A DNA stretch of 64,000 nucleotides, taken from the NCBI RefSeq assembly GCF_048264025.1, contig NZ_JBLXDN010000017.1, forward strand, positions 22,016 through 86,015. The letters run 5' to 3'. The notes beneath the pieces were generated by a model that made no database searches, was not told the DNA's origin, and saw only the letters and a program-made list of their open reading frames with translations. Each line of letters begins with the position of its first letter. Within the stretch, counting starts at the first letter, position 1. Of this stretch, positions 43,276 through 51,167 are shown one piece after another. Position numbers and translations under genes: made by a program. The DNA comes from Nitrincola sp048264025. GTDB taxonomy: Bacteria > Pseudomonadota > Gammaproteobacteria > Pseudomonadales > Balneatricaceae.

Positions 43276-44121
43276 TTAAAGAGACAGGTTCATATCCAAT
43301 TCTTTGGTTAAATCATATAACTGGTTAATCTGCTCAATACGGGCTCGGCCCTTACCCAGCTGGTGATGAAGTAACAGGTTACTGATCAAACTGACCAGGC
43401 TCATGGGTAGCGCATAGCTGTCAAAGGCAGAGACGGTAGTTAAAGGAAGCTCAATCAGCCAGTCAGGTTTTGCTTTGCCAAGCCCGCTCTGTTCTTCGCT
43501 GATCAGCAGCACTGGAACACCTTGTTGTTGTAAGGTATTAAGTAATGCAGTGAAACCAGCAGGTCGACGATGAAATGCCAATAACACCACTAGATCCTGC
43601 GGTGCTAAGTCTGCAATTTCTTCTGACAGGGTCTGACCGGGTTGCGGGAGCAGTTGTACCGCCGTGCGGATTTGAATGAGCTGCTGGCGCAGGTGCAATG
43701 CAACCGGATAGCTGTTGCGAAAGCCAATCACCGCGATACGCCTGGCTGCATCCAACTGCCCGGTGATTTCAGCTAACAAGGGGGATTGCGCGAGCGCATT
43801 GACCTGTTTCAGGTTCCTCATCTCACTGGCCAGGTGCCGGTCGATCATACTCGCTTCAGAAGTCTGCCTGGGACCAGGTAAGGGCACACCGGATTGACGT
43901 AACCGGCGCTGCTCCTCTCTGGCTTCTTTAAAACTGGAATAACCCAAACGACGAAACAATCGACTGATGGTCGCTTTCGAGGTATCACACTGACGACTGA
44001 GCTCTACCGAATTGTAGGTCGCCAAATCATCAAGATGATCCAGAATAAAACTGGCTACACGCTTTTCTGTTGGCGACAGCTGGTCATATTCCTGGCGTAT
44101 TTGCTCTGAAATTCGGCGCAT
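43276..44121 (-). CDS. MurR/RpiR-family regulator, probable regulator of the allantoin operon
   Basis: A 281-aa regulator: N-terminal HTH_6 (L-S-P-T-E-K-R-V-A-S-F-I-L and C-D-T-S-K-A-T-I-S-R-L-F-R-R-L-G-Y) and a C-terminal SIS domain (about residues 125-265). The frame is open to 44289, but the ATG at 44121 gives the family length. The upstream section contains the presumed operator, so it should not be coding. Members usually sense sugar phosphates; here the place at the head of alc-allA-puuE suggests an allantoin or glyoxylate-related ligand (inference). Confidence 0.9.
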   Translation of the reverse strand: MRRISEQIRQEYDQLSPTEKRVASFILDHLDDLATYNSVELSRQCDTSKATISRLFRRLGYSSFKEAREEQRRLRQSGVPLPGPRQTSEASMIDRHLASEMRNLKQVNALAQSPLLAEITGQLDAARRIAVIGFRNSYPVALHLRQQLIQIRTAVQLLPQPGQTLSEEIADLAPQDLVVLLAFHRRPAGFTALLNTLQQQGVPVLLISEEQSGLGKAKPDWLIELPLTTVSAFDSYALPMSLVSLISNLLLHHQLGKGRARIEQINQLYDLTKELDMNLSL

Positions 44122-44224
44122 GCGGCTCTCTGGGTAAACAGGTTCTAGGTAAGTTGAAACGTCAGCAACATTCTCAGCTGAAATGATCTTAATTGCAACT
44201 TTTGATTCACAAACAAACAAAGCA

Positions 44225-44238
44225 GTAACTAAAGTTAC
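44225..44238. promoter_or_regulatory. RpiR-type operator upstream of the allantoin operon
   Basis: GTAACT-AA-AGTTAC is a perfect dyad; with flanks it resembles the HexR/RpiR consensus TGTARTT-W-AAYTACA. It lies about 105 nt upstream of the regulator start and is probably the autoregulatory site. Confidence 0.55.
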
Positions 44239-44418
44239 AGCCATAAGGTTCCTATTCGCAAGGAACGTCACCAACTCGTTTCTGTCCAACTGAAGAATTT
44301 GTATCCTGGCGAGTGTAATGATCAGATTGAATGAGCGCTTTTCACGTTACCAGCGCTTCATGCCTGTGGATCTGCGATAATCAGCATTCAAACAGCAGCG
44401 TCAGGAGAGTAGAATGAC

Positions 44419-45723
44419 ATGGACTTCTCAAAGGAATTTAGTATGACACCTTATCCAAATGTACTGCGTTTCTGCCGTTCACTGCTGCTGGGCACGAGCT
44501 TGTTGCTGCCTCTAACCCTACTGACGGCCTGCGCTTCGACGCAATCAGAGTCAACACCGATTATGCCATCTAACACCAGCCAGGAAGCTCCACAGGCGGT
44601 GGAACAGATCAACCAGCGGGAAAGTTTTGATGCCTGGCTTGAAGCATTACGTCGTGATGCGGCAGCCCAAGGGATTAGTCCACGGGCGCTATCGGCACTG
44701 GATAAGGTGCGCTACCTGGAGCGCGTGATTGAACTCGACCGTTTCCAGCCAGAATTTGTGCGTCCTATCTGGGAGTATTTAGATAGTGCCGTATCATCCA
44801 CACGGATCAGCAACGGCCGGGACAAGCTGGCAGAACACCGTCAAACCGCGTTGCAAATGGAGCAGCGCTATGGCGTACCTGCCGAAATCATTGTCGCTAT
44901 CTGGGGTATTGAAAGTAATTATGGCGGCAATTTCGGCAACTTTTCGGCACTGAGCGCATTTGCAACTCTGGCCTACGACGGTCGGCGTGCTGCCTTTGCC
45001 CGTGGCGAGTTACTCGCCGCACTGCGGATCATTGACAGCGGTGAAATTGCTGCAGAAGAGATGATTGGCTCCTGGGCAGGTGCCATGGGACACACCCAGT
45101 TTATTCCTTCCAGTTTTGAAACCTATGCCCAGGATGGCGATGGTGATGGCCGCCGTGATATCTGGGGCAGCATTGCCGATGTGATGGCGTCGACTGCCAA
45201 CTATCTGGCCCGTTCCGGCTGGCAGACAGGAGAGCCTTGGGGGGTAGAGGTCAAGCTACCGGCAGGCTTTGATTATGCCCAGACCGAGCGCCGCAGCAGT
45301 GCCGAATGGGCTGTTCAAGGGGTACAGGCTTTGAACGGCCCCCTGCCGATCTTTGACAGTGCCGCCGTGATCGTCCCGGCAGGTGCTCAGGGGCCAGCAT
45401 TTATGGTCGGAGCCAATTTCCGCGCCATCCTGCGCTATAACAACGCTACCAGCTATGCCTTGGCCGTAGCCACGTTGAGTGATGCGATAGCCGGGCGGAC
45501 AGGCATTCAGCAACCCTGGCCTCGTGATCAACTACCGCTAACCCGCGCCGATGTGCATGAGCTTCAGCAAAGACTGAATGCGCTGGGTTACAACGTCGGC
45601 GAGGCCGATGGCATTCTGGGGCCAAATACGCGTAAGGGTTTGGCAGCCTTCCAACGGGACCAGGGGTTAATTCCAGACGGCTTTGCTAACCAGGCGGTGC
45701 TGGAGCGGATAAGGCGGCGTTAA
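44419..45723 (+). CDS. MltB-family lytic murein transglycosylase lipoprotein with peptidoglycan-binding domain
   Basis: A 426-434-aa lipoprotein. The signal ends in L-L-T-A-C; the SLT_2 domain has the catalytic glutamate in I-W-G-I-E-S-N-Y-G-G and the motifs A-G-A-M-G-H-T-Q-F-I-P-S and D-G-D-G-D-G-R-R-D. The C-terminal PG_binding_1 domain reads L-Q-Q-R-L-N-A-L-G-Y and D-G-I-L-G-P-N-T-R. It cuts glycan strands with 1,6-anhydromuramyl formation. Two starts are possible: 44419 (AGGAG, 9 nt) or 44443 (AAGGA, 7 nt), the latter giving a more normal signal peptide. It overlaps yigZ tail-to-tail. Confidence 0.93.
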   Translation: MDFSKEFSMTPYPNVLRFCRSLLLGTSLLLPLTLLTACASTQSESTPIMPSNTSQEAPQAVEQINQRESFDAWLEALRRDAAAQGISPRALSALDKVRYLERVIELDRFQPEFVRPIWEYLDSAVSSTRISNGRDKLAEHRQTALQMEQRYGVPAEIIVAIWGIESNYGGNFGNFSALSAFATLAYDGRRAAFARGELLAALRIIDSGEIAAEEMIGSWAGAMGHTQFIPSSFETYAQDGDGDGRRDIWGSIADVMASTANYLARSGWQTGEPWGVEVKLPAGFDYAQTERRSSAEWAVQGVQALNGPLPIFDSAAVIVPAGAQGPAFMVGANFRAILRYNNATSYALAVATLSDAIAGRTGIQQPWPRDQLPLTRADVHELQQRLNALGYNVGEADGILGPNTRKGLAAFQRDQGLIPDGFANQAVLERIRRR

Positions 45724-46316
45724 GGCAAACCCGCATCATTCATCAGCTCACCGCGTAACTGACTGTTGGTCATCTCCAGGAACTGCTCAAGAACCTCTGT
45801 TTCACCAGAGACTTGAGCAGTGACTCTCTGGCCATGCTGCACATCCAGATTTACACCATATTGATCGGCTAAATGCCTGACAAGCGATTCATGTTCATAC
45901 TGGAAGTGGATAACCACTGTTGATTGAGGCCGCACCTCAATCAACTCGGCGGTATTTAATGGATCACTGATCGCCTGACTGTATGCCCTTACCAGCCCGC
46001 CAGCCCCCAGTTTAATGCCGCCAAAATAGCGCACTACGGTAGCCAGCACATTATCCAGCCCCTTGTGCTGTAATACATTGAGCATGGGGCGTGCAGCCGT
46101 GCCGGAGGGCTCACCATCGTCTGACTGGCGCACCTGACCGTTTACCAGCATGGCATAGCAGACATGCCTGGCTTCCGGATGCTGTTGCCAAAGGGCCGCC
46201 ACTTTGGCAAGGCCCTCTTCCTGGCTGTGGATACTTTCTATGCGTCCGATAAAACGCGATTTCTTAATTTCAAAATCGCTTTCTACCGGATGCTCAAGAG
46301 TTTTACTGAATGACAT
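45720..46316 (-). CDS. yigZ: IMPACT family protein YigZ
   Basis: A 198-aa protein with the N-terminal UPF0029 domain (I-K-K-S-R-F-I-G-R-I-E and D-D-G-E-P-S-G-T-A-A-R-P-M-L), V-V-R-Y-F-G-G-I-K-L-G-A-G-G-L-V-R-A-Y and a C-terminal ferredoxin-like domain. Function in bacteria is not settled; eukaryotic IMPACT regulates translation. Length is normal. Confidence 0.94.
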   Translation of the reverse strand: MSFSKTLEHPVESDFEIKKSRFIGRIESIHSQEEGLAKVAALWQQHPEARHVCYAMLVNGQVRQSDDGEPSGTAARPMLNVLQHKGLDNVLATVVRYFGGIKLGAGGLVRAYSQAISDPLNTAELIEVRPQSTVVIHFQYEHESLVRHLADQYGVNLDVQHGQRVTAQVSGETEVLEQFLEMTNSQLRGELMNDAGLP

Positions 46317-46332
46317 AATCTCATCACTCTGG

Positions 46333-47322
46333 TTACAGCACGCGTAATACCGGCTCCTGCAGGGCCGAAAGCTGTTCGCGCAGTTGTAATATATGTTCCC
46401 CCCAGTAACGTTCAGTGTTAAACCAGGGAAAGCTCAGTGGAAACGCCGGGTCCTGCCAGCGACGCGCCAGCCAGGCACTGTAATGTAACATACGCAGGGT
46501 GCGCAAAGGCTCGACCAGGTGCAACTCGCGCGGATCAAAATCAGCAAATTCCTGATAACCTGCCAGCACCTCGGCCAGTTGCAATTCACGCTCGTGGCGG
46601 TCATTTTCACTCAACAACATCCACAGATCCTGCATCGCCGGCGCCATACGGGCATCATCAAAATCAACAAAATGTGCAACATCATCACGCCACAGCAGAT
46701 TTCCGCCATGGCAGTCGCCGTGCACACGGATAAAGGTTATATCATCAAACAGCGCAAAAGCCGTTTCGATTTTCTGCATCAGATCCCGGGTCAGCGACAG
46801 ATAGGCTTCACGCAGGGAGGCAGGCATGAAATCCCGGGCGATCAGTTCAATACTGTTATAACCAAACGAAGCCAGATCCAGCACCGGGCGTTCAATAAAG
46901 GGACGAGCCGCACCGACCATATGCATCCGCCCCAAGGTATGGCCTAACTGAAACAGGTGGTCCGGGTTATCCAGATCCGGAGCACGCCCGCCTCGGCGTG
47001 GAAACAGTGCCAAGCGAAAGTCCTGATAATGAAGAAGACTCTCACCCTGGCCGTTTTTCAATGGTGTCACTACAGAGAGTTCCTGCTCTTCCAACTCATA
47101 GCAAAACTGATGCTCTTCCAGAATCTGCGTATCCGACCAGCGTCCGGGGCGGTAAAATTTGGCGATCAGCGGTGTTTGTTCCTCAATACCGACCTGATAC
47201 ACCCGATTCTCATAGCTGTTTAACGCCAGGATGCGTCCATCCGTAATAAAACCCTGTGCATCGATGGCATCCAGAATAAAGTCCGGGGTCAGGGTTTCGA
47301 AAGGATGGGGTGATAAACTCAC
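46333..47322 (-). CDS. srkA: Stress response serine/threonine kinase SrkA (YihE)
   Basis: A 329-aa APH-fold kinase, the same size as E. coli SrkA. It shows L-N-S-Y-E-N-R-V-Y-Q, K-F-Y-R-P-G-R-W-S-D-T-Q-I-L-E-E-H, the catalytic V-H-G-D-C-H-G-G-N-L-L-W and the F-V-D-F-D-D-A-R metal site. The GTG at 47322 has GGAG at 6-nt spacing and matches the family N-terminus, so the longer frame to 47391 is not used. It counters stress-induced death in E. coli. Confidence 0.95.
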   Translation of the reverse strand: MSLSPHPFETLTPDFILDAIDAQGFITDGRILALNSYENRVYQVGIEEQTPLIAKFYRPGRWSDTQILEEHQFCYELEEQELSVVTPLKNGQGESLLHYQDFRLALFPRRGGRAPDLDNPDHLFQLGHTLGRMHMVGAARPFIERPVLDLASFGYNSIELIARDFMPASLREAYLSLTRDLMQKIETAFALFDDITFIRVHGDCHGGNLLWRDDVAHFVDFDDARMAPAMQDLWMLLSENDRHERELQLAEVLAGYQEFADFDPRELHLVEPLRTLRMLHYSAWLARRWQDPAFPLSFPWFNTERYWGEHILQLREQLSALQEPVLRVL

Positions 47323-47548
47323 TGAAAACTCCGCATTATGTCTGATAAACGCCCAGAGTAGCCTAAAGCCAGCACAACTGACAGTGAGCAATATTCGACA
47401 AGAGAATTTTTTAGGCCTCAGCCCAAGGGTTCAGGCGGGTTTGGTATGAATTTAGGTAAAAAATCCACTAAGCTGTAACGAACGCTCGGGAAATGTTCAT
47501 TGATGTATTAAAATCTATAGCTACTCACCCCTTGATTAAGGATCGTCC

Positions 47549-48763
47549 ATGAATTTGCCGACCGCACAGTCAACGCAAGTCATCGTTGTAAGCAACTCGT
47601 CAGATAACCCCTTTGCTATTGATGTTGCTTATGCCATGAATCAACGCGAAGACATTGCTGATCTGATCAGCATGAAGCAATTCATGAATACTGAGTTTTG
47701 CCCTCGATTTATTTCTGACGAAGCGGATTTCGATCATATTGGTCGTACCCTCAAGGGGAAGAGTGTCATCATTGTCAGTACTGGGAGCCATATAAAAAGC
47801 CGGCAGGAATTGGCCATGGCAAACTTAATTATCGCGAGGGCCGCCAAAGAAAATGGCGCGGAACGCGTGATTTTGGTTGAGCCGGACTTGTTCTACAGTG
47901 CTCAGGACCGAGGCCCCTATCAGGATTCAGGTCAAACCCATCTTGAACGAGATATCCATGACGTAAAAAAATTCGACGGCCAACCCTTTACCGCGAAGCT
48001 ATACGCGCAACTGCTAAAGCTGTCTGGCGTAGATACAGTCATGACCATTCACAACCATTCCGAATCAGTGCAAAAAATATTTTCAGACGTGTTTGAAGGT
48101 GATTTTCATAACTTAATCCCTTATCAAATCTATGCCCACTATTTGCTAAATTCAAACATACTGACCTACGGCAAAGACGGTGAAGGGCTGGTGCTTTGCG
48201 CGCCGGACAAGGGTGCTCGTGAATTTGTAAAAGAAATGTTTAGGTCTCTGGGTTTAAGCAAAGCTAAATTCATCATGCTCGACAAAGAGCGTACCGCTGA
48301 GCGAAAGGTAGACATCACTTTGCATAAAGAGAGTGAACACACCTTCGACGGCTTAGAGGGCTCCAGTATCATATTATTTGATGACATGGTGCGTACAGGA
48401 TCTACAGTAGTAAAGTCGTGCCAATTTCTACAGCAAATAAAGCCGCAACGTATGGTGTTTGCTGTCACTCATTTTTATGCCAGCGACGAAGGACGCGAAC
48501 GCATGGCCCATCCAACTATTGATGAAATTTTAACGCTGAATACATTACCAACAATTTTGAACCGTGATGAACAAGGGCGGTTACGTAAAAAAATGGTGGT
48601 TCTAAAAGTAGAAAAGTGGTTAGCGCAAGAGCTGCTTACGCTTCTCAACTTACCCCAAGCTCAACAACAGGAAGCTAACCCCTATAAAATTGACATGTCA
48701 TCTAAAAACCCTCGTTTTAAGCGCAAAATCTCGTTCAGCGAAGAGCTCTCTGAGTTGAAGTAA
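47549..48763 (+). CDS. PRPP-synthetase-like phosphoribosyltransferase-fold protein
   Basis: A 404-aa protein with the two-domain layout of ribose-phosphate pyrophosphokinase: an N-terminal domain with A-Q-D-R-G-P-Y-Q (compare R-Q-D-R-R in Prs) and T-I-H-N-H-S-E-S (compare D-L-H), then a C-terminal domain with the PRPP loop I-L-F-D-D-M-V-R-T-G-S-T-V at about residues 275-287. It is about 90 residues longer than housekeeping Prs and differs at key positions, so it is probably a divergent paralogue rather than the essential enzyme. It stands alone and is convergent with gpt. Confidence 0.8.
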   Translation: MNLPTAQSTQVIVVSNSSDNPFAIDVAYAMNQREDIADLISMKQFMNTEFCPRFISDEADFDHIGRTLKGKSVIIVSTGSHIKSRQELAMANLIIARAAKENGAERVILVEPDLFYSAQDRGPYQDSGQTHLERDIHDVKKFDGQPFTAKLYAQLLKLSGVDTVMTIHNHSESVQKIFSDVFEGDFHNLIPYQIYAHYLLNSNILTYGKDGEGLVLCAPDKGAREFVKEMFRSLGLSKAKFIMLDKERTAERKVDITLHKESEHTFDGLEGSSIILFDDMVRTGSTVVKSCQFLQQIKPQRMVFAVTHFYASDEGRERMAHPTIDEILTLNTLPTILNRDEQGRLRKKMVVLKVEKWLAQELLTLLNLPQAQQQEANPYKIDMSSKNPRFKRKISFSEELSELK

Positions 48764-48776
48764 AGGGCCATACCCC

Positions 48777-49286
48777 TTACCCAGGCTTTTTAGGGCGCTC
48801 GGCCAAAGGTGTCGAGAAAGTATGTTCCATATCCCAGGGAAAACGTATCCAGGTATCCTGGCTAACCTCAGTAATAAAGGTATCCACCAACGGTTTTCCG
48901 GCAGGTTTGGCATAAATGGTGGCAAAGTGTGCTTTCGGCAACATTTCGCGTACATGGCGAGCCGTTTTGCCGGTATCCACCAGGTCATCAATCAGAATCA
49001 TCCCTTCACCATCGCCCGCAACACTCTTCAGAACCGTGAGATCTCCCTGGGCGGCGGCCGTACCGGAAGTATCACTTTTCTGATAGCTCACTACACAGAT
49101 GGTATCAATCAGCCGTATGTCCATTTCGCGTGCCAATATCGCCGCGGGCACCAGGCCACCGCGAGTAATCGCAATAATGCCGTTCCATTGGCCCTTGTCC
49201 AGCAGCCGCCAGGCCAGTGCGCGGGCGTTACGGTGCAGTTCTTCCCAGCCAACAGGAAAGTCCATCCGGTAGTGGTGTTCAGTCAT
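48777..49286 (-). CDS. gpt: Xanthine-guanine phosphoribosyltransferase Gpt
   Basis: A 169-aa salvage enzyme converting xanthine, guanine and hypoxanthine to nucleotides. The PRPP motif is I-L-I-D-D-L-V-D-T-G-K-T-A, and I-T-R-G-G-L-V-P-A-A-I-L-A-R-E and the W-x-R-F-P-W-D end are typical. It is convergent with the Prs-like gene (13 nt) and divergent from the purine permease, opposite in purpose to the degradation genes beyond. Confidence 0.93.
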   Translation of the reverse strand: MTEHHYRMDFPVGWEELHRNARALAWRLLDKGQWNGIIAITRGGLVPAAILAREMDIRLIDTICVVSYQKSDTSGTAAAQGDLTVLKSVAGDGEGMILIDDLVDTGKTARHVREMLPKAHFATIYAKPAGKPLVDTFITEVSQDTWIRFPWDMEHTFSTPLAERPKKPG

Positions 49287-49411
49287 GGTGCGTTCTCCGA
49301 GTCGTGATAGTGACGACTTTGGTTACAAGGATTGATCGATTTTGACAAAGACGATCAGCAAATCAATTATTTATTATTTTATATTATACTAACAGCACAG
49401 AAACCATTAAG

Positions 49412-49427
49412 TTGACCGATTGATCAA
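49412..49427. promoter_or_regulatory. RutR-like dyad upstream of the purine permease
   Basis: TTGACC-GATT-GATCAA resembles the RutR-type site TTGACCA-N2-TGGTCAA with imperfect symmetry and lies 6 nt upstream of the -24 element. Confidence 0.4.
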
Positions 49428-49432
49428 TTTTT

Positions 49433-49447
49433 TGGCACAAGACTTGC
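49433..49447 (+). promoter_or_regulatory. Sigma-54 promoter of the NCS2 purine permease
   Basis: TGGCACAAGACTTGC is a consensus -24/-12 element (GG-N10-GC). The start site would lie near 49459, about 90 nt before the ATG. Confidence 0.8.
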
Positions 49448-49549
49448 CACTAAGTCTCGTGATAGTACCGTGACACTCTATTCAGACGTCAGGAACAATC
49501 GCTGTCTCTGACATGAATTATGCTGGCTAAACATGAAAAGGTAACCCTT

Positions 49550-50842
49550 ATGCTTGAACGTCTTTTCCAACTTGAAGCCCACAATACCTCGGTTCGAAAC
49601 GAGATAATCGGTGGCGTAACCACTTTTTTGACCATGGCGTATATTATATTCGTCAACCCGGCGATGCTGGCGCAGGCCGGTATGGATCAGGGAGCCGTCT
49701 TTGTAGCCACCTGCCTTGCCGCCGCTATAGGTTGCTTAATAATGGGGCTTTATGCGAACTATCCCATCGCTCTTGCACCAGGAATGGGCTTAAATGCCTT
49801 TTTCACCTATGGTGTAGTACTCGGCATGGGGTATTCCTGGGAAGTGGCACTGGGTGCGATCTTCCTTTCTGGTGTGATATTTGTCCTGATCAGCATCTTC
49901 AAGATTCGTGAATGGATCATTAACTCCATTCCCTCTTCATTGAAACTCGGCATTGCCGCAGGTATCGGTTTGTTCCTGGCGATCATCGCCCTAAAGAACG
50001 CCGGCATTGTCGTTGAGCATCCGGCCACGTTAGTGACTCTCGGTGATCTATCGACCCCCCCTGCCATCTACGGCCTTCTCGGCTTTTTTGTGATAGCAGC
50101 CCTGGCTTATCTGAGGGTAACCGGTGCCGTCATGATCGGTATTTTGAGCATCACGGTGCTTGCCATCATTTTAGGGCACAGTGAATTTGGCGGACTTGTC
50201 TCCATGCCACCGTCCATTGCGCCGACTTTTTTAGCCATGGATATTGCCGGTGCTTTTGAAGTAGGTATGATCAGTGTGATTTTTGCGTTCCTGTTTGTCG
50301 ATCTGTTTGATACCGCTGGCACACTGATCGGTGTGGGCGAGCGCGGCAAATTACTGGATAAGGATGGCAAACTGCCGCGCATCAAAAAAGCCCTGCTGGC
50401 TGACTCAACCGCCACTGTTGTTGGCGCTTCACTGGGTACATCATCGACCACCAGCTACATTGAAAGTGCCGCTGGTGTTGCCGCCGGTGGACGTACCGGT
50501 CTGACCGCCGTCGTCGTTGCCGTACTGTTTTTGGTGAGCTTATTTTTTGCCCCCCTAGCAGGCTCCATTCCAGCTTACGCCACAGCGGGTGCGCTGCTGT
50601 ATGTAGCTGTACTGATGACAGGCAGCCTGTCTAAAGTCGACTGGGACGACGTGTCTGAAGCCGCCCCGGTACTGATTGCCGCACTGACCATGCCGCTGAC
50701 CTTCTCCATTGCCCATGGTATTGCACTGGCGTTTATCAGTTATGCGGCCATCAAGCTCTTCTCCGGCCAGGGTAAACAGGTCAGCATCAGCGTCTATGCA
50801 CTGGCCGCTTTCTTTGTGATCAAGTTTATTTTCTTCCCTTAA
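49550..50842 (+). CDS. NCS2 family purine permease (AdeP/GhxP/PbuG type)
   Basis: A 430-aa membrane protein with about 12-14 helices. Family markers are E-I-I-G-G-V-T-T-F-L-T-M-A-Y-I-I-F-V-N-P, Y-P-I-A-L-A-P-G-M-G-L-N-A-F-F, F-L-F-V-D-L-F-D-T-A-G-T-L and T-S-S-T-T-S-Y-I-E-S-A-A-G. This subgroup imports adenine, guanine or hypoxanthine with protons. The ATG at 49550, after AAAAGG, is preferred to 49520. Its sigma-54 promoter suggests induction under nitrogen limitation. Confidence 0.93.
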   Translation: MLERLFQLEAHNTSVRNEIIGGVTTFLTMAYIIFVNPAMLAQAGMDQGAVFVATCLAAAIGCLIMGLYANYPIALAPGMGLNAFFTYGVVLGMGYSWEVALGAIFLSGVIFVLISIFKIREWIINSIPSSLKLGIAAGIGLFLAIIALKNAGIVVEHPATLVTLGDLSTPPAIYGLLGFFVIAALAYLRVTGAVMIGILSITVLAIILGHSEFGGLVSMPPSIAPTFLAMDIAGAFEVGMISVIFAFLFVDLFDTAGTLIGVGERGKLLDKDGKLPRIKKALLADSTATVVGASLGTSSTTSYIESAAGVAAGGRTGLTAVVVAVLFLVSLFFAPLAGSIPAYATAGALLYVAVLMTGSLSKVDWDDVSEAAPVLIAALTMPLTFSIAHGIALAFISYAAIKLFSGQGKQVSISVYALAAFFVIKFIFFP

Positions 50843-50849
50843 GATCTAC

Positions 50850-50879
50850 GGCTGCAGTCACACTCTCCTGACTGCAGCC
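50850..50879 (+). terminator. Terminator hairpin of the purine permease
   Basis: GGCTGCAGTC and GACTGCAGCC form a perfect 10-bp stem with a 10-nt loop, 7 nt after the stop codon. Only a short T-rich tail follows. Confidence 0.65.
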
Positions 50880-50907
50880 TTCATGTCCTCACTTATTTTT
50901 AATGCTT

Positions 50908-50932
50908 CTGAAACATCTCTCGCTCGTTTCAG
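50908..50932 (+). promoter_or_regulatory. Candidate activator dyad upstream of xdhA
   Basis: CTGAAAC-N11-GTTTCAG is a perfect dyad with 7-bp arms, centred about 100 nt before the predicted start site. That is the usual place for a sigma-54 enhancer-binding protein. It does not match NtrC. Confidence 0.4.
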
Positions 50933-50994
50933 TGCCTACAATCCAATTCAATTTATCGAAATATCTTGAACGCTTAATGGCTGAAATAGCAAAC

Positions 50995-51010
50995 TTGGCA
51001 AGCTTCCTGC
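50995..51010 (+). promoter_or_regulatory. Sigma-54 promoter of xdhABC-uraD-uraH-guaD-puuD
   Basis: TTGGCAAGCTTCCTGC has GG-N10-GC spacing and predicts a start site near 51022. That is inside the adjacent palindrome at 51016-51031. Confidence 0.7.
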
Positions 51011-51015
51011 ATTTC

Positions 51016-51031
51016 TTGACTGTACAGTCAG
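51016..51031. promoter_or_regulatory. RutR-like operator at the xdhA start site
   Basis: TTGACTGTACAGTCAG contains the perfect 14-bp palindrome TGACTGTACAGTCA and covers the predicted transcription start. The same TTGACT-N4-AGTCAGGTTTT block occurs before the porin operon (63631-63651). It resembles the RutR consensus. Confidence 0.65.
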
Positions 51032-51167
51032 GTTTTATTTGATCTATAGTTGATTAAAGCACTTGGACTTTTCCTTGGTCAGGAAGGACTACTAACATTT
51101 GATTCACACAAATCCATTGTTAATCAGTTAATTAAGACCAGAAAACGCGCATTTAGGAAGCATTATT

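Noticed and set aside
44263..44280. Sigma-54 promoter for the allantoin operon (minus-strand TTGGTGACGTTCCTTGCG)
   Set aside because: The GG to GC spacing is 11 bp instead of 10, so it was not called.
44122..44289. Extended N-terminus of the RpiR-type regulator
   Set aside because: The extra 56 residues do not match the family, and the stretch contains the GTAACT dyad, so it is treated as a regulatory leader.
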